Assembly: GCA_035454605.1 (NCBI GenBank)
Contig: DATIGQ010000170.1
Coordinates: forward strand, 1 to 39,825
Direction of reading: 5' to 3'
From: Terriglobales bacterium
Lineage (GTDB): Bacteria > Acidobacteriota > Terriglobia > Terriglobales > Acidobacteriaceae
Length of the DNA stretch: 39,825 nt
The position numbers and the translations under genes are program-made. A model generated the notes under the pieces. It was given only the letters and a program-made list of their open reading frames with translations. It did no database searches and was not told the origin of the DNA. Shown in pieces: positions 8,974 to 17,495 of the stretch. Within the stretch, counting starts at the first letter, position 1. Every line of letters starts with the position of its first letter.

Positions 8974-9483
8974 ATGGCGATCAATCAGGCGCTGTTGCCC
9001 GAGTTCGAACACGAGATGGCCACCACGCGAAAGGCCCTGGAGCGTGTGCCGGAAGACAGGTTTGACTGGAAGCCACATCCCAAGTCGATGACCCTGGGCC
9101 GCCTGGCGTCTCACGTGGCGGAGATTCCCGGTTGGGGGATGATGACGGTGGAGAAGGATTCGATCGACATCGCACCGCCCGGTGGTCCGCCGCAGACGGG
9201 CGCGAACCTGGGTTCACGAAGGGAAATCCTGGCGCTGTTTGACAGGAACGTGGCGGCGGCCCGCTCCGCCGTGGCCGGCGCTAGCGACGAGCATCTGATG
9301 AAGCCGTGGTCGCTGTTGTCGGGAGGAAAGACAGTCTTGTCCATGCCGCGCGTCGCGGTGTGGCGCAGCTTCGTGATGAACCACCTTATCCACCACCGCG
9401 CGCAACTGGGGGTTTACCTGCGGTTAAACGATGTAGCGGTGCCTTCTACGTACGGACCTTCGGCAGACGAGGGCGGGATGTAG
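8974..9483 (+). CDS. DinB-fold putative metal-dependent hydrolase / thiol transferase-like
   Basis: A 169-residue protein of the DinB/YfiT four-helix fold. The histidine pattern typical of the fold is visible: a His in LASHVAEIPGW near residue 48, and a pair in NHLIHHRAQLGVYLR near 136-141, which together usually bind one metal ion. Many relatives are bacillithiol- or other thiol-dependent transferases, and many have no known substrate. The ATG is preceded by GGAAGGGAAGGA. It lies 14 bases after ppdK and may be co-transcribed, with no obvious functional link. A related fold forms the N-terminal half of EgtB at 27.7 kb. Confidence 0.8.
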   Translation: MAINQALLPEFEHEMATTRKALERVPEDRFDWKPHPKSMTLGRLASHVAEIPGWGMMTVEKDSIDIAPPGGPPQTGANLGSRREILALFDRNVAAARSAVAGASDEHLMKPWSLLSGGKTVLSMPRVAVWRSFVMNHLIHHRAQLGVYLRLNDVAVPSTYGPSADEGGM

Positions 9484-9500
9484 GGGCAGCTGACCCTGTC

Positions 9501-10094
9501 CTACTGGATTCTTTGTAGGCGGGCGATCAGTTTCTGGGCCAGGTTTTCCTCGGACTCCGACCACAGCAGGCGCCCGCTGATGCCGCACTGCTTTTCCACC
9601 GCAGAGGTGAAGCTCACCAAGGTTTGCACGTTGACGCGAACCTTCTCTTCTGCGTCCGGGGTCAAGTCCAGTTCCTCATACAGGAAGGGTGTGTCCAGCC
9701 CGAAATCCACCTGAATATGGCCGGCTTCCTGGTAGAAACCGTCTTCAAAACCAGTGCCATGGACTACGAAGCGAACGGTACTCGGCTGGCGCCTCCAGGT
9801 CTCATCATTCTCCTCAGGAACCCACAAGTCCCAGCAGGCCTCGAACTCGTAGGCATTGTCGTCGTGCAGGAATTCCGAGGCGAGAGCGATGGCGACGTCC
9901 GGATCGGCTCCATTGGGAAAAGTTTCCTGGGTGATCAAAGGCTCGCTCAGGTCCACTGCCCGCACGGCGACGCAGCGGATGCCCGGCTTGGCGGCGGAAT
10001 AGGGGAAGCTCTGCAGCACGGAGAGAGTCCGGGGCATCATCTCGTCTTCCGTGAAGCTGGGAAACCACAGATTGAGATAGAAACGATCCGCCAT
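9501..10094 (-). CDS. Conserved-looking hypothetical protein
   Basis: A 197-residue soluble, acidic protein that I do not recognise. No signal peptide, membrane segment or clear motif is seen. It is rich in aromatic and acidic residues (MADRFYLNLWFPSF at the start, FGLDTPFLYEELDLTP later), suggesting a compact beta-rich fold. It is convergent with the DinB gene, 17 bases apart, and its start faces the STAS gene. Codon use looks like its neighbours, so it is probably a real gene. Confidence 0.6.
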   Translation of the reverse strand: MADRFYLNLWFPSFTEDEMMPRTLSVLQSFPYSAAKPGIRCVAVRAVDLSEPLITQETFPNGADPDVAIALASEFLHDDNAYEFEACWDLWVPEENDETWRRQPSTVRFVVHGTGFEDGFYQEAGHIQVDFGLDTPFLYEELDLTPDAEEKVRVNVQTLVSFTSAVEKQCGISGRLLWSESEENLAQKLIARLQRIQ

Positions 10095-10212
10095 GGCGGT
10101 ATGTCGCTCCCAATGAAGCGGCCTTCCGGGGTGCCGGCGGCATTGTAACCCTTGGTGCGGACGCCGCAGCGCGCCGTTGTCAGGAACCAGGAGACTGTAT
10201 TATTTTGCCACC

Positions 10213-10557
10213 ATGGGGTGTCAGGTGCGGCGGCAGGGCACCGTGGTCCTGGTGGATGTCCAAGGAAAACTGTCGCTGGGAGAAGGCGTAGATCAGTTCC
10301 GTGCCGCCATCACGCAAGCGCTGGCCGACGGCGCCAAAGAGGTGATCGTCAACCTCGCCCAAGTGCCACGGCTGGATTCCTCCGGTATCGGAGGACTCAT
10401 CCGCAGCCATTCCCTGATCAAGCAGCAAGGAGGCCGCATGGCGCTGGTGAATCCCACGGAAGCCGTGCGCCAGGCGCTGAAAATCACGCTGCTGGATCGG
10501 GTGATCGCCTGCTACGACTCAGAGAGCGACGCTTTGGCAGCGTTCGCGACCGGCTAG
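10213..10557 (+). CDS. STAS-domain protein, anti-sigma factor antagonist type
   Basis: A single STAS domain of 114 residues, like SpoIIAA/RsbV, which bind anti-sigma kinases in partner-switching. The conserved LDSSGIGGLI loop carries the serine that is phosphorylated in the family (Ser56 here). The ATG at 10213 gives the usual start just before the first strand. A purine-rich AGGAG lies about 20 bases upstream, too far to be ideal, and the frame is open back to a TTG at 10177. No kinase partner is adjacent. Its TAG stop overlaps the stop of the convergent small gene in a shared CTAG. Confidence 0.85.
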   Translation: MGCQVRRQGTVVLVDVQGKLSLGEGVDQFRAAITQALADGAKEVIVNLAQVPRLDSSGIGGLIRSHSLIKQQGGRMALVNPTEAVRQALKITLLDRVIACYDSESDALAAFATG

Positions 10558-10748
10558 CCCTTCTTCGCCTCCAGCGGCGCCAGAAAGGCTTCTGCGGAGA
10601 GTCCGAGCGCCGATTTCTTCGCCTTCTCCACGATTCGCTTGCGCTCGGCTTCGGAAGCAGCCGCGACATACTGACGACGGAGCCGGGCGATCTTTTCCTT
10701 GCGGGCGCGACGGCGCCGGATCTCCGGCCTGCGGGAAGGAGTGGTCAT
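10554..10748 (-). CDS. Small basic hypothetical protein
   Basis: A 64-residue, Arg/Lys-rich, predicted helical protein (RRRRARKEKIARLRRQY near the N-terminus). I cannot name its family with confidence. It is convergent with the STAS gene and the two stop codons overlap by four bases. The strong basic helix suggests nucleic-acid or ribosome contact, but nothing in the sequence proves it. Confidence 0.55.
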   Translation of the reverse strand: MTTPSRRPEIRRRRARKEKIARLRRQYVAAASEAERKRIVEKAKKSALGLSAEAFLAPLEAKKG

Positions 10749-10858
10749 CGCTCAAGCCCTGCCCTAGCGTGGTCGTGCACACTATTTTGCCGAAGATGCA
10801 GGGCGTATGCAAAGCCAGCAGGCTTGGCTGCCTGGTTTGCAGACCGCCTCCGAGCCGG

Positions 10859-11332
10859 TCAATCGTCGCCGACTTGTCCGGAAAGGTAATCCTCCATGTA
10901 GACCTGCAATCCGAAGGCATAGCCCTCTTGCAGCGCTTGCTGCAAGGTTTCGGACTGTTGGTCCACGACCCGCCCGTTCGCCCGGACGGTCCAGCTCAAT
11001 CGGTCGCCTACCTTGGGTTCTTCGGCGGTGAGATCGATGTAGCCGTCGACGCGCTGAGGAACATCGATGGTCCATGAATGGCGGCCCGCCGGGATTTTCT
11101 CCCAGGCTTCGAGCGACTTGCCGTCCTGCTTGTCGCGTTCACCGAAAGTGACACTCATCCTGGCCGGACAGGTGGTCTCGACGTCGATGCTCAATTGTCC
11201 GCCGCCGGCCCATACCTTGGCGGGGATCTTGTCCATCGATTCGCCCGAACTTCCGCCGCGGAAGCTCCAGTAGGCCAGAACCGCCGCCATGCCCAGAATC
11301 GATACCACCCCACGCTTCAGCAGATGACCCAT
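10859..11332 (-). CDS. Membrane-anchored hypothetical protein
   Basis: A 157-residue protein with one N-terminal hydrophobic segment (about residues 8-25, GVVSILGMAAVLAYWSF) and a soluble, probably periplasmic, beta-rich domain. I chose the ATG at 11332, because an upstream GTG at 11347 would place the strong Shine-Dalgarno GAGGAGG inside the coding region. No family recognised. It is divergent from the Lrp-type regulator, and the roughly 130-base gap between them contains two palindromes, so it may be a target of that regulator (inference). Confidence 0.6.
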   Translation of the reverse strand: MGHLLKRGVVSILGMAAVLAYWSFRGGSSGESMDKIPAKVWAGGGQLSIDVETTCPARMSVTFGERDKQDGKSLEAWEKIPAGRHSWTIDVPQRVDGYIDLTAEEPKVGDRLSWTVRANGRVVDQQSETLQQALQEGYAFGLQVYMEDYLSGQVGDD

Positions 11333-11401
11333 GGGCCGCCTCCTCACCAGTCAACTGGATGAAAGGATTATTAGCAATAGTTCTTTCGAATCACAAGTGT
11401 C

Positions 11402-11417
11402 ATTGTAGTAATACAAT
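11402..11417. promoter_or_regulatory. Palindrome 1 upstream of Lrp/AsnC regulator, candidate operator
   Basis: ATTGTA-GTAA-TACAAT, a perfect six-base inverted repeat with a four-base spacer. It lies in an AT-rich stretch of the divergent intergenic region. Lrp/AsnC proteins commonly bind such sites and regulate their own gene. Confidence 0.5.
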
Positions 11418-11424
11418 CTATAAC

Positions 11425-11440
11425 TAGGCAGAGGTGCCTA
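11425..11440. promoter_or_regulatory. Palindrome 2 upstream of Lrp/AsnC regulator, candidate operator
   Basis: TAGGCA-GAGG-TGCCTA, with the same 6-4-6 layout as the first palindrome and a centre 23 bases further on, about two helical turns. It covers a possible GTG start at 11434, which favours the ATG at 11461 as the real start. Confidence 0.45.
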
Positions 11441-11460
11441 AAATCAGTTATTACAAAGCC

Positions 11461-11916
11461 ATGCAAGATCGTCTGGATCGAAAGGCAGTGCGTTTGCTGA
11501 TGCGTCAGGGCCGCGCGAGCTGGGCCCAGGTAGCCGAACATCTGGGGCTCTCGGCGCCGGCAGCAGCCGAGCGAGTGCGCCGCCTGGAGAAGCAAGGCGT
11601 CATTCGGGGATATGCGGCCCTCATCCGGCCGGAGTCGGTGGGGTTGCTGTTGAACGCGTTCGTAATGGTCACGCTGGAGCGACCACAGCATCGAGCGCGC
11701 TTCCTCCGCTATATCGAGCGGCTGCCCGAGGTGTCGGAGTGTCATCACATTGCGGGGGAAGACGACTACCTGCTGAAAGTCCGTTGCCGCAATCCTGCGC
11801 ACTTGGACGAGGTCATCAACCAAAAGATCAAAGGCGTGCCTGGAGTCACGCGGACTCGCACCACGATTGTGTTGCGCACGATGAAGGAGTCGGTGGAAGT
11901 CCCCCTGCCGGAGTGA
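11461..11916 (+). CDS. Lrp/AsnC-family transcriptional regulator
   Basis: A 151-residue DNA-binding regulator. The N-terminal helix-turn-helix is clear (LDRKAVRLLMRQGRASWAQVAEHLGLSAPAAAERVRRLEKQGVIRGY), followed by the RAM/AsnC ligand-binding domain, with HHIAGEDDYLLKVRC as the typical core. The ATG at 11461 gives the family start (MQDRLDRKAV); a GTG at 11434 would add nine residues. No clear Shine-Dalgarno sequence precedes it. The palindromes upstream suggest self-regulation. Its ligand, usually an amino acid, cannot be read from the sequence. Confidence 0.92.
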   Translation: MQDRLDRKAVRLLMRQGRASWAQVAEHLGLSAPAAAERVRRLEKQGVIRGYAALIRPESVGLLLNAFVMVTLERPQHRARFLRYIERLPEVSECHHIAGEDDYLLKVRCRNPAHLDEVINQKIKGVPGVTRTRTTIVLRTMKESVEVPLPE

Positions 11917-11956
11917 GCCCACTTCCAAGGAAAGAACTCAATCAAGCCACCAGCTT

Positions 11957-13135
11957 CTAGGCGGGACTTAACAACATGGGTGCGGCCAACTTGCCGGCGT
12001 AGTGAGGACGGTAGCGCTCGACGTTGTAGAGTGTGCCGACGTCCACCTGACGCGGACCCAGCTGGGGATCGGGGAGCGGCGCGTGGGTGTAGCGGCCTTC
12101 CTGGATGGCGACCATCCTGCCCGTGAGTCCGTCGGAGACCAGGTCCAGCGCGAGGTTGGCGAAGGTGGTGGCCACCAACTGGTCGATGGAGTCAGGATCT
12201 CCACTGCGCAGGTCGTAGGTCAGGTCGCTGTTCATGGTCTCTTCGCCGGTGCGGCGCTTGATCTCTTCCGCCAGCGCATGTCCGATATCCACCTTCTTGC
12301 GGTGCCCGTAGGCGTCCGACTCCCCGAACTCGGCGACCTGCTGGCCTTCCCAAACCGCGCCCTCGGAGACCACGACGAGAGAATAGTTGCTTGGATTATT
12401 GCGCTTGTCTTCCATCAGGAGCCGGCACAGACGGTCGAGGTCAAAGGGGTGCTCGGGGATAAGGCAGCGGCTGGAGGTCACGTAGCCGGTGTACAGCGCG
12501 GTGAAGCCGGAGTTGCGGCCGAAGATGCGGAATACGCCGATGCGTTCGTGCGATCCCAGGGTGGTCCGCTGGCGTGTGATCAGGTCCTTGGCGCGCGTGA
12601 TGGCGGTGGAGAAGCCGATACAGTACTCCGTTCCGCGCACGTCGTTATCCATGGTCTTAGGGATCGCGATGAGGGGCACGCGATGGCCATGCAGCACGGC
12701 CGCAAAGCTGAGCGTGTCATCCCCTCCAATCACAATTAAGCAGCCGATGCCCAGGCGTTCCAGGTTTTCGAGCACGACGGGGGTGAAGTCGTGGTTCCCA
12801 CCTTCTTCTTTCAGCTGGGAAAGCTGGGCGGGCGGAAAGTGCGGCGGGACCCTGGATTTCTTCAATCGCTGGGGATTGGTGCGTGAAGTATGCAGTGTCG
12901 TACCGCCACTGCGATCGATGGTGCGCGTATTCTCACGCGTGAGAGGACGCAGGTAGGCGGGATCAATCCCCAGGGCCGGGTTCATGTGCGTCAGCCCCTC
13001 CCATCCCTTGCGGATGCCGATGACCTCCCGCCCCATTTCGGTGGCTCGATACACGACCGACTTGATGACGGAATTGAGGCCGGGCACGTCCCCGCCTCCG
13101 GTGAGGATGCCAATTTTGTTGCTGGCTGCCACCAT
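11957..13135 (-). CDS. pfp: 6-phosphofructokinase, predicted PPi-dependent
   Basis: Phosphorylates fructose 6-phosphate. The 392-residue product has the family fold, with GGGDVPGLN near residue 13, GGDD (137-140), PKTMDND (159-165, catalytic base Asp163) and GFSTAITRAKDLI. In ATP-dependent enzymes the positions equal to Asp140 and Lys160 are glycines (E. coli Gly104 and Gly124). Asp and Lys there are the established marks of PPi-dependent enzymes (EC 2.7.1.90), which also run in reverse. Residues 60-117 hold a longer loop than E. coli PfkA. The ATG at 13135 lies only one base after AGGAGG, so the next codon (GTG, 13132) may be used instead. It is divergent from the DUF4242 gene. Confidence 0.92.
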   Translation of the reverse strand: MVAASNKIGILTGGGDVPGLNSVIKSVVYRATEMGREVIGIRKGWEGLTHMNPALGIDPAYLRPLTRENTRTIDRSGGTTLHTSRTNPQRLKKSRVPPHFPPAQLSQLKEEGGNHDFTPVVLENLERLGIGCLIVIGGDDTLSFAAVLHGHRVPLIAIPKTMDNDVRGTEYCIGFSTAITRAKDLITRQRTTLGSHERIGVFRIFGRNSGFTALYTGYVTSSRCLIPEHPFDLDRLCRLLMEDKRNNPSNYSLVVVSEGAVWEGQQVAEFGESDAYGHRKKVDIGHALAEEIKRRTGEETMNSDLTYDLRSGDPDSIDQLVATTFANLALDLVSDGLTGRMVAIQEGRYTHAPLPDPQLGPRQVDVGTLYNVERYRPHYAGKLAAPMLLSPA

Positions 13136-13183
13136 GCCTCCTGCCCGAAGGCCGTGTTAGCATCTTCTCATCAGGAAGGTCTC

Positions 13184-13456
13184 ATGCCCAAGTTTGTAAT
13201 CGAGCGAGAAATGCCCGGAGCCGGGAACATGTCAGACGACGAGATCCGCGCGGCCGCCCGCAAGTCGGCGGATGTGCTCATGGCGATGGGCCCGGAAATC
13301 CAGTGGTTGCACAGTTACGTCACCGGCGACAAGCTCTACTGCGTGTACCTGGCGCCGGACGAGTCCACCATCCGCGAGCACGCCAAGAGGACCGGCATCC
13401 CCGCCAACCGCGTGTCCGCGGTGCGACGCCTCATCGATCCTACCACTGCGGAATAG
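13184..13456 (+). CDS. DUF4242-family small protein
   Basis: A 90-residue ferredoxin-like fold protein of the DUF4242 family (start MPKFVIEREMPGAGNMSDDEI, end NRVSAVRRLIDPTT). One structurally known relative, Streptomyces SCO4226, binds nickel, but the family role is largely unknown. The start is well supported by AGGAAGG upstream. It is divergent from the phosphofructokinase gene (48 bases) and convergent with the kinase gene (20 bases). Confidence 0.8.
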   Translation: MPKFVIEREMPGAGNMSDDEIRAAARKSADVLMAMGPEIQWLHSYVTGDKLYCVYLAPDESTIREHAKRTGIPANRVSAVRRLIDPTTAE

Positions 13457-13476
13457 CTGCACCCCGAGCCGGGGAA

Positions 13477-16400
13477 TCAGGGTCCTTCCGCCAGGGCGTA
13501 GTCGATAGCTTTTTCGGCCGACATCGCCCAGCCCTCCATCCAGGCGGTCGCGCCGGTGCCATGGATGAGCGCCTGTCGAGCCGGCTGGATGTTCTTTTCC
13601 AGTTTGTCCTGTTCTGCAGGCGACAACGGCGCACCCAGGGTCTGGCGGAGGGCCGCCGCCGCGCCTGCCAATCGCAGTGCGCGCTCCGGCTTCGATTGGG
13701 CCGCCGCCAGGCAAGCAAAGCAGTCCAGCAGCCGGGCGATCCCGCGCTTTTGCCCCAGCTCGCGGAAGATCCGCAGGCTGTCCGCATACAGGGCGTGACA
13801 GGAGGCGTGGTCGCACTGGTCGCGAGCCAGATTCCCCAGATCAGCCAGGGAGCTGGCGACGCCCCAGCGATCGCCCAGCTCGCGGAAGCTCAGCAGACTC
13901 TGCTCGTAAAGAGTGCGCGCGACGTGCCATTCACCTTGCTCACGAGCCACATCGCCCTGGTAGTTGATGGTCCAGCCGACACCGTCGCGGTCACCCAGTT
14001 CGCGGAAGATGGACAGGGCCTGGCCGTAAAGGGAGGCGGCCAGCGCATGGTCGCCCTGCGTCTTGACCGCGTTAGCCAGATTGCTTAGGGCGCGCGCCAC
14101 CGCGGAAGGGTCTCCGAGCGCCCGCCAGATGACCAGGCTCTCCTCGAAGAGCGAGCGTGAGGCCGGAACGTCACCACGGTCGCGAGCGAACACGGCTAGA
14201 GCATTCAAGGCCACCGCGACGCCCCAACGATCCTGCAGCTCTCTGGCAATGGCGAGACTCTCTTCGATCAGAGCCCGCGTAGCAGCGTAGTCACCCTGTT
14301 CGCCGGCCAGAACTCCGGCGGCGAAGAGGGCCTTGGAGCGCTCCTGCGTGCGGGCGGCGGCGGCCGGGAGCTTCAGGAGCCTGGTCAGCCGTTCTCGCCC
14401 TTCCGACAGGTACTCGCGCGTCTCCCAGAAACGGAACAAAGCGCTTCCCAGGCGGAGACCCCACTCCGCGTTGCCACTCTCCACCAGCCATTCCAGAGCG
14501 GCACGGAAATTGTCATGCTCCATCTCGAAGCGATCCAGCCACTCGGTACGCTCCGCGTCGGCATTGCCTTCCTCCGCCAGCACCAGGCAGTAGGCGGCAT
14601 GGGCGCGCCGGGTGGCTTTCTCTTCGCCACTGGCTTCCAATCGCTCCAGCGCGTACTCGCGGATCGTTTCCAACATATCGAAGCGCGGTTCGTCGCCGGT
14701 TTGTTCCTGCTGCATCAGGCTCTTGTCCACGATGGAGGCGATCCCGTCGAGTACGTCCGCTCCAAGGTCCTGTTTCGTGTTGCACACCGCCTCGACAGCA
14801 TCCAGGGTGCACCCGCCCACAAAGACAGAGAGCCGGCGGAAGAGCATCTGCTCCGGTGCGCTCAAGAGTTCGAAGCTCCAATCGATGGTTCCACGCAGGG
14901 TTTGCTGCCGGGCAGGGAGGTCGCGGGCACCGCCGGTCAGCAGTTGCAGCCGGCTCTCCAGGCGGTCCTGCATGGAGGAAGGAGAGAGTAGCTTGACCCG
15001 CGCTGCGGCCAGTTCGATGGCAAGAGGAAGACCGTCGAGGCGGGAGCAGATGGTGGCGACTGCAGCGGCGTTATCGCTGGTGATCTCAAAACCGGGCTTC
15101 ACCGCGGTCGCCCGCTGAAGGAACAAGGCCACCGAAGGGTACTGCGCCAAGGCATCGAGAGACGGCATCGACTTGGGGTCCGGGACTTCTAGCGACGGCA
15201 CCGGGAACTCATGTTCGCCGTACATATGAAGTGGTGCGCGGCTGGTTACCAGGGCTTTCAGGTTCGGGCTGATGGTGAGCAACTCGGCCACGATTGCCGC
15301 GGCGCTGACGATGTGCTCGAAGTTGTCGAAGACCAGCAGCAACCGGTTCTCCTGCAGATCCTCCATGTGTGCTTTCAGGGCAGCGAGGGGTGTTTGCCCG
15401 CCGGTCTCGCGAACCCCCAGGGCTTGCGTGACCAAGGCCGGGATCAGCCCCGGATCGTTGACCGAAGCCAAGGGGACGAAATGGACACCGGCGGGGAAGC
15501 GATCCTCGAGGTCCTTGGCCACGGCCAGGCCCAGCCGCGTCTTGCCGATACCACCGGGACCCGTCAACGTGACCAGAGCCACATCCGGGCGGAGCAACAG
15601 CTCCTTCACCGCGGCGATTTCGCGGCTACGCCCAACGATAGGCGTGCGCTGGGCGGGCAGCGTGCTGGGACGGCTCTCAGGGCGTTTGCGGGGCGCTTCC
15701 GAAAGGCGGTCGCGGAGGGCCGCCAGATCGCGGGCCAGATCGCGGGTGGAGGCGTATCGTTCGGCGGGTTCCTTGGCCAGGCAGCGCTCGATTACCCAAC
15801 ACAGCGGCGCGGGGGCTTGGACGTTCAGAGATCCCACAGGCTCAGGGTCTTCACGCAGGATGGCCACCAGAGTCTCTGCCTGCGTGGCCCTGTGAAAGGC
15901 CCGCTTTCCGGTCGTCGCCTCATACAATAACGTCCCAAAGGAAAACTGGTCCGTACGGAAATCCAGGGGTCGTCCGCCCGCTTGTTCCGGCGACATATAT
16001 CCCACCGTGCCCAGAATCACGCCCGTGCGCGTCTGCGGGCCAATGGTGGAGGTGTCCGAAGATTCTTCACCTGCCGGTGCTGCAAGCTTTGCCAAACCGA
16101 AGTCCAGGATCTTGACGAAGCCATCCCGGGAAATCATGACGTTCTCGGGTTTCAGATCACGATGGACAATGCCCGCTTCATGCGCCTTGGCCAGTCCGTC
16201 CGCGACTTGTGCGGCAAGGTGAATCGCTCTTCGTAACGGGATGGGGCCGGAGAGGAGCAACTGACGCAGCGTTTCTCCCTCCACCAGTTCCATGGCGATG
16301 TAGTGGGTACCACCTTCCTGCTCAAACTCGTAGATGGTGACGATGTTGGGATGACTCAGGGCCGAAATCGCACGGGCTTCGCGCGCGAATCGTTCCCGGC

Positions 16401-16557
16401 GTTCCTGGTTGGCGGCGAAGTCGTCGGCCAGGACCTTGATGGCCACCTCGCGTCCGAGACGGCTGTCCTTGGCCCGATAAACCTCTCCCATCCCGCCTGC
16501 TCCGAGCACAGAAAGGATTTCGTAAGGGCCGAACCGCATGCCGGTCGCGAGCGCCAT
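13477..16557 (-). CDS. Ser/Thr protein kinase fused to STAND ATPase and TPR repeats
   Basis: A 1026-residue cytoplasmic signalling protein. Residues 1-285 are a Hanks-type kinase with [17 protein letters not shown] lysine, HRDLKPEN and DFG, so it looks active. Residues about 310-620 are an NB-ARC/AfsR-type STAND ATPase with Walker A GPGGIGKT and Walker B-like LLLVFDN. The C-terminal about 350 residues hold TPR-like repeats of about 40 residues with recurring [15 protein letters not shown]. No transmembrane segment is visible between kinase and ATPase, unlike PknB-type receptors. STAND domains act as nucleotide-driven switches, so ligand sensing by the TPRs may control the kinase (inference). 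It stands alone, divergent from the OsmC gene. Confidence 0.93.
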   Translation of the reverse strand: MALATGMRFGPYEILSVLGAGGMGEVYRAKDSRLGREVAIKVLADDFAANQERRERFAREARAISALSHPNIVTIYEFEQEGGTHYIAMELVEGETLRQLLLSGPIPLRRAIHLAAQVADGLAKAHEAGIVHRDLKPENVMISRDGFVKILDFGLAKLAAPAGEESSDTSTIGPQTRTGVILGTVGYMSPEQAGGRPLDFRTDQFSFGTLLYEATTGKRAFHRATQAETLVAILREDPEPVGSLNVQAPAPLCWVIERCLAKEPAERYASTRDLARDLAALRDRLSEAPRKRPESRPSTLPAQRTPIVGRSREIAAVKELLLRPDVALVTLTGPGGIGKTRLGLAVAKDLEDRFPAGVHFVPLASVNDPGLIPALVTQALGVRETGGQTPLAALKAHMEDLQENRLLLVFDNFEHIVSAAAIVAELLTISPNLKALVTSRAPLHMYGEHEFPVPSLEVPDPKSMPSLDALAQYPSVALFLQRATAVKPGFEITSDNAAAVATICSRLDGLPLAIELAAARVKLLSPSSMQDRLESRLQLLTGGARDLPARQQTLRGTIDWSFELLSAPEQMLFRRLSVFVGGCTLDAVEAVCNTKQDLGADVLDGIASIVDKSLMQQEQTGDEPRFDMLETIREYALERLEASGEEKATRRAHAAYCLVLAEEGNADAERTEWLDRFEMEHDNFRAALEWLVESGNAEWGLRLGSALFRFWETREYLSEGRERLTRLLKLPAAAARTQERSKALFAAGVLAGEQGDYAATRALIEESLAIARELQDRWGVAVALNALAVFARDRGDVPASRSLFEESLVIWRALGDPSAVARALSNLANAVKTQGDHALAASLYGQALSIFRELGDRDGVGWTINYQGDVAREQGEWHVARTLYEQSLLSFRELGDRWGVASSLADLGNLARDQCDHASCHALYADSLRIFRELGQKRGIARLLDCFACLAAAQSKPERALRLAGAAAALRQTLGAPLSPAEQDKLEKNIQPARQALIHGTGATAWMEGWAMSAEKAIDYALAEGP
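13740..14340 (-). repeat. DNA-level repeats encoding TPR units
   Basis: Inside the kinase gene, near-identical blocks such as CAGCTCGCGGAAGAT (on the + strand) recur about every 120 bases, each encoding the FRELGDR part of a TPR. This marks recent internal duplication of repeat units. Confidence 0.6.
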
Positions 16558-16690
16558 GGAGTCGTGCTGGTAGCGCAGCGACGCCTTCAGTCAGCCCCGC
16601 CACGCCTTCTTCTTTCCTGTTATTTTAGGTGCCTGGGCGTTGGGCCCAAGGCGACACCAGTTTCAAGCATATCAAGAGCGGGAGGATGGG

Positions 16691-17197
16691 ATGGATGTTC
16701 GATCGTTGCAGCGACCACTGAAGGAGCGTTACCGCAGCGACCCCAGCGCCTCACGCATTACGCTGCGGGCGAAGGGCAGCGAGACGGCTACGCCCATGGC
16801 CTGCTCGGTCGACATCGGACGCGCCCTCTACGAAGCCCAGGCGCACGCGGGAGTCGGCGGAGCCGGCACCGCCGCTTGTTCCGGCGACCTTTTGCTGGGG
16901 GCCTTGGCCGCCTGCGCCCAGATCACCTGCCAGTTGGTCGCCACTGCCATGGGAATACCGGCAAAGCATGTCGGCGTGACCGTGGAGGGCGACCTGGATT
17001 TCCGGGGCACGCTCGGGATCTCCAAGGAGGTGCCGGTGGGCTTTGAAGCCATACGCCTTCGATTTGACATTCAGGCACCGGATGCCACGCCGGAGCAATT
17101 GCACGCCTGGCAGGAGAAGACGGAGCAGTACTGCGTGGTCATGCAGACCCTGACGCGGCCACCGAAGATCGAAACCGAGTGGAAGCAGACGGGCTAG
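16691..17197 (+). CDS. OsmC-family protein
   Basis: A 168-residue OsmC-like protein, a family of cytoplasmic thiol-dependent peroxidases and related proteins. The central helix carries the family cysteine block (GTAACSGDLLLGALAACAQITC, about residues 56-77), and a second conserved cysteine region (QYCVVMQTLTRPP) lies near the C-terminus. The start at 16691 is fixed by GGAGG at 16681-16685. Because several cysteines lie near the first site, I cannot say which is the peroxidatic one. It may act in oxidant defence. Upstream is the 133-base divergent gap with the kinase gene. Confidence 0.85.
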   Translation: MDVRSLQRPLKERYRSDPSASRITLRAKGSETATPMACSVDIGRALYEAQAHAGVGGAGTAACSGDLLLGALAACAQITCQLVATAMGIPAKHVGVTVEGDLDFRGTLGISKEVPVGFEAIRLRFDIQAPDATPEQLHAWQEKTEQYCVVMQTLTRPPKIETEWKQTG

Positions 17198-17231
17198 CCC
17201 GCCTCGGCTCGCCGTGTCGGGAGCGAATGCA

Positions 17232-17495
17232 ATGACTACTTGTACCCATCGGGATCAGGTTCGAGAGATTAAGCCGCGCACTCGTGGCTGTGGAGAGTGT
17301 CTGAAGTCGGGTGACAATTGGGTCCATCTGCGCCTGTGCCTCGGGTGCGGACACGTCGGGTGCTGCGATTCCTCGAAGAACAAACACGCCACGAAACACT
17401 TTCATGCCACCCAGCACGCCATCATGCGGTCCTTCGAGCCGGGAGAAAGCTGGGGCTGGTGCTATGTCGACGAGGTCGAACTGGACTTCGCGTGA
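17232..17495 (+). CDS. UBP-type zinc finger protein
   Basis: An 87-residue protein made almost entirely of one ZnF-UBP domain. Ligand candidates follow the family pattern: Cys4, His6, Cys20, Cys23, Cys36, Cys39, Cys44, His52, His57 and His62. In eukaryotes this domain binds the C-terminal tail of ubiquitin; free-standing bacterial versions have no established role. It follows the OsmC gene by 34 bases and probably shares its mRNA. Its last 34 bases overlap, tail to tail, the end of the activator gene on the other strand. Confidence 0.88.
   Translation: MTTCTHRDQVREIKPRTRGCGECLKSGDNWVHLRLCLGCGHVGCCDSSKNKHATKHFHATQHAIMRSFEPGESWGWCYVDEVELDFA

Noticed and set aside
11371-11928. Minus-strand open frame (185 codons) opposite the Lrp-type gene
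   Set aside because: His/Arg-rich antisense composition and no motif, while the + strand frame is a clear Lrp/AsnC regulator.
13740-14340. Regular repeats in the kinase gene taken as a CRISPR-like or satellite array
   Set aside because: The repeats are in frame and encode TPR units inside an open gene, with no spacers.
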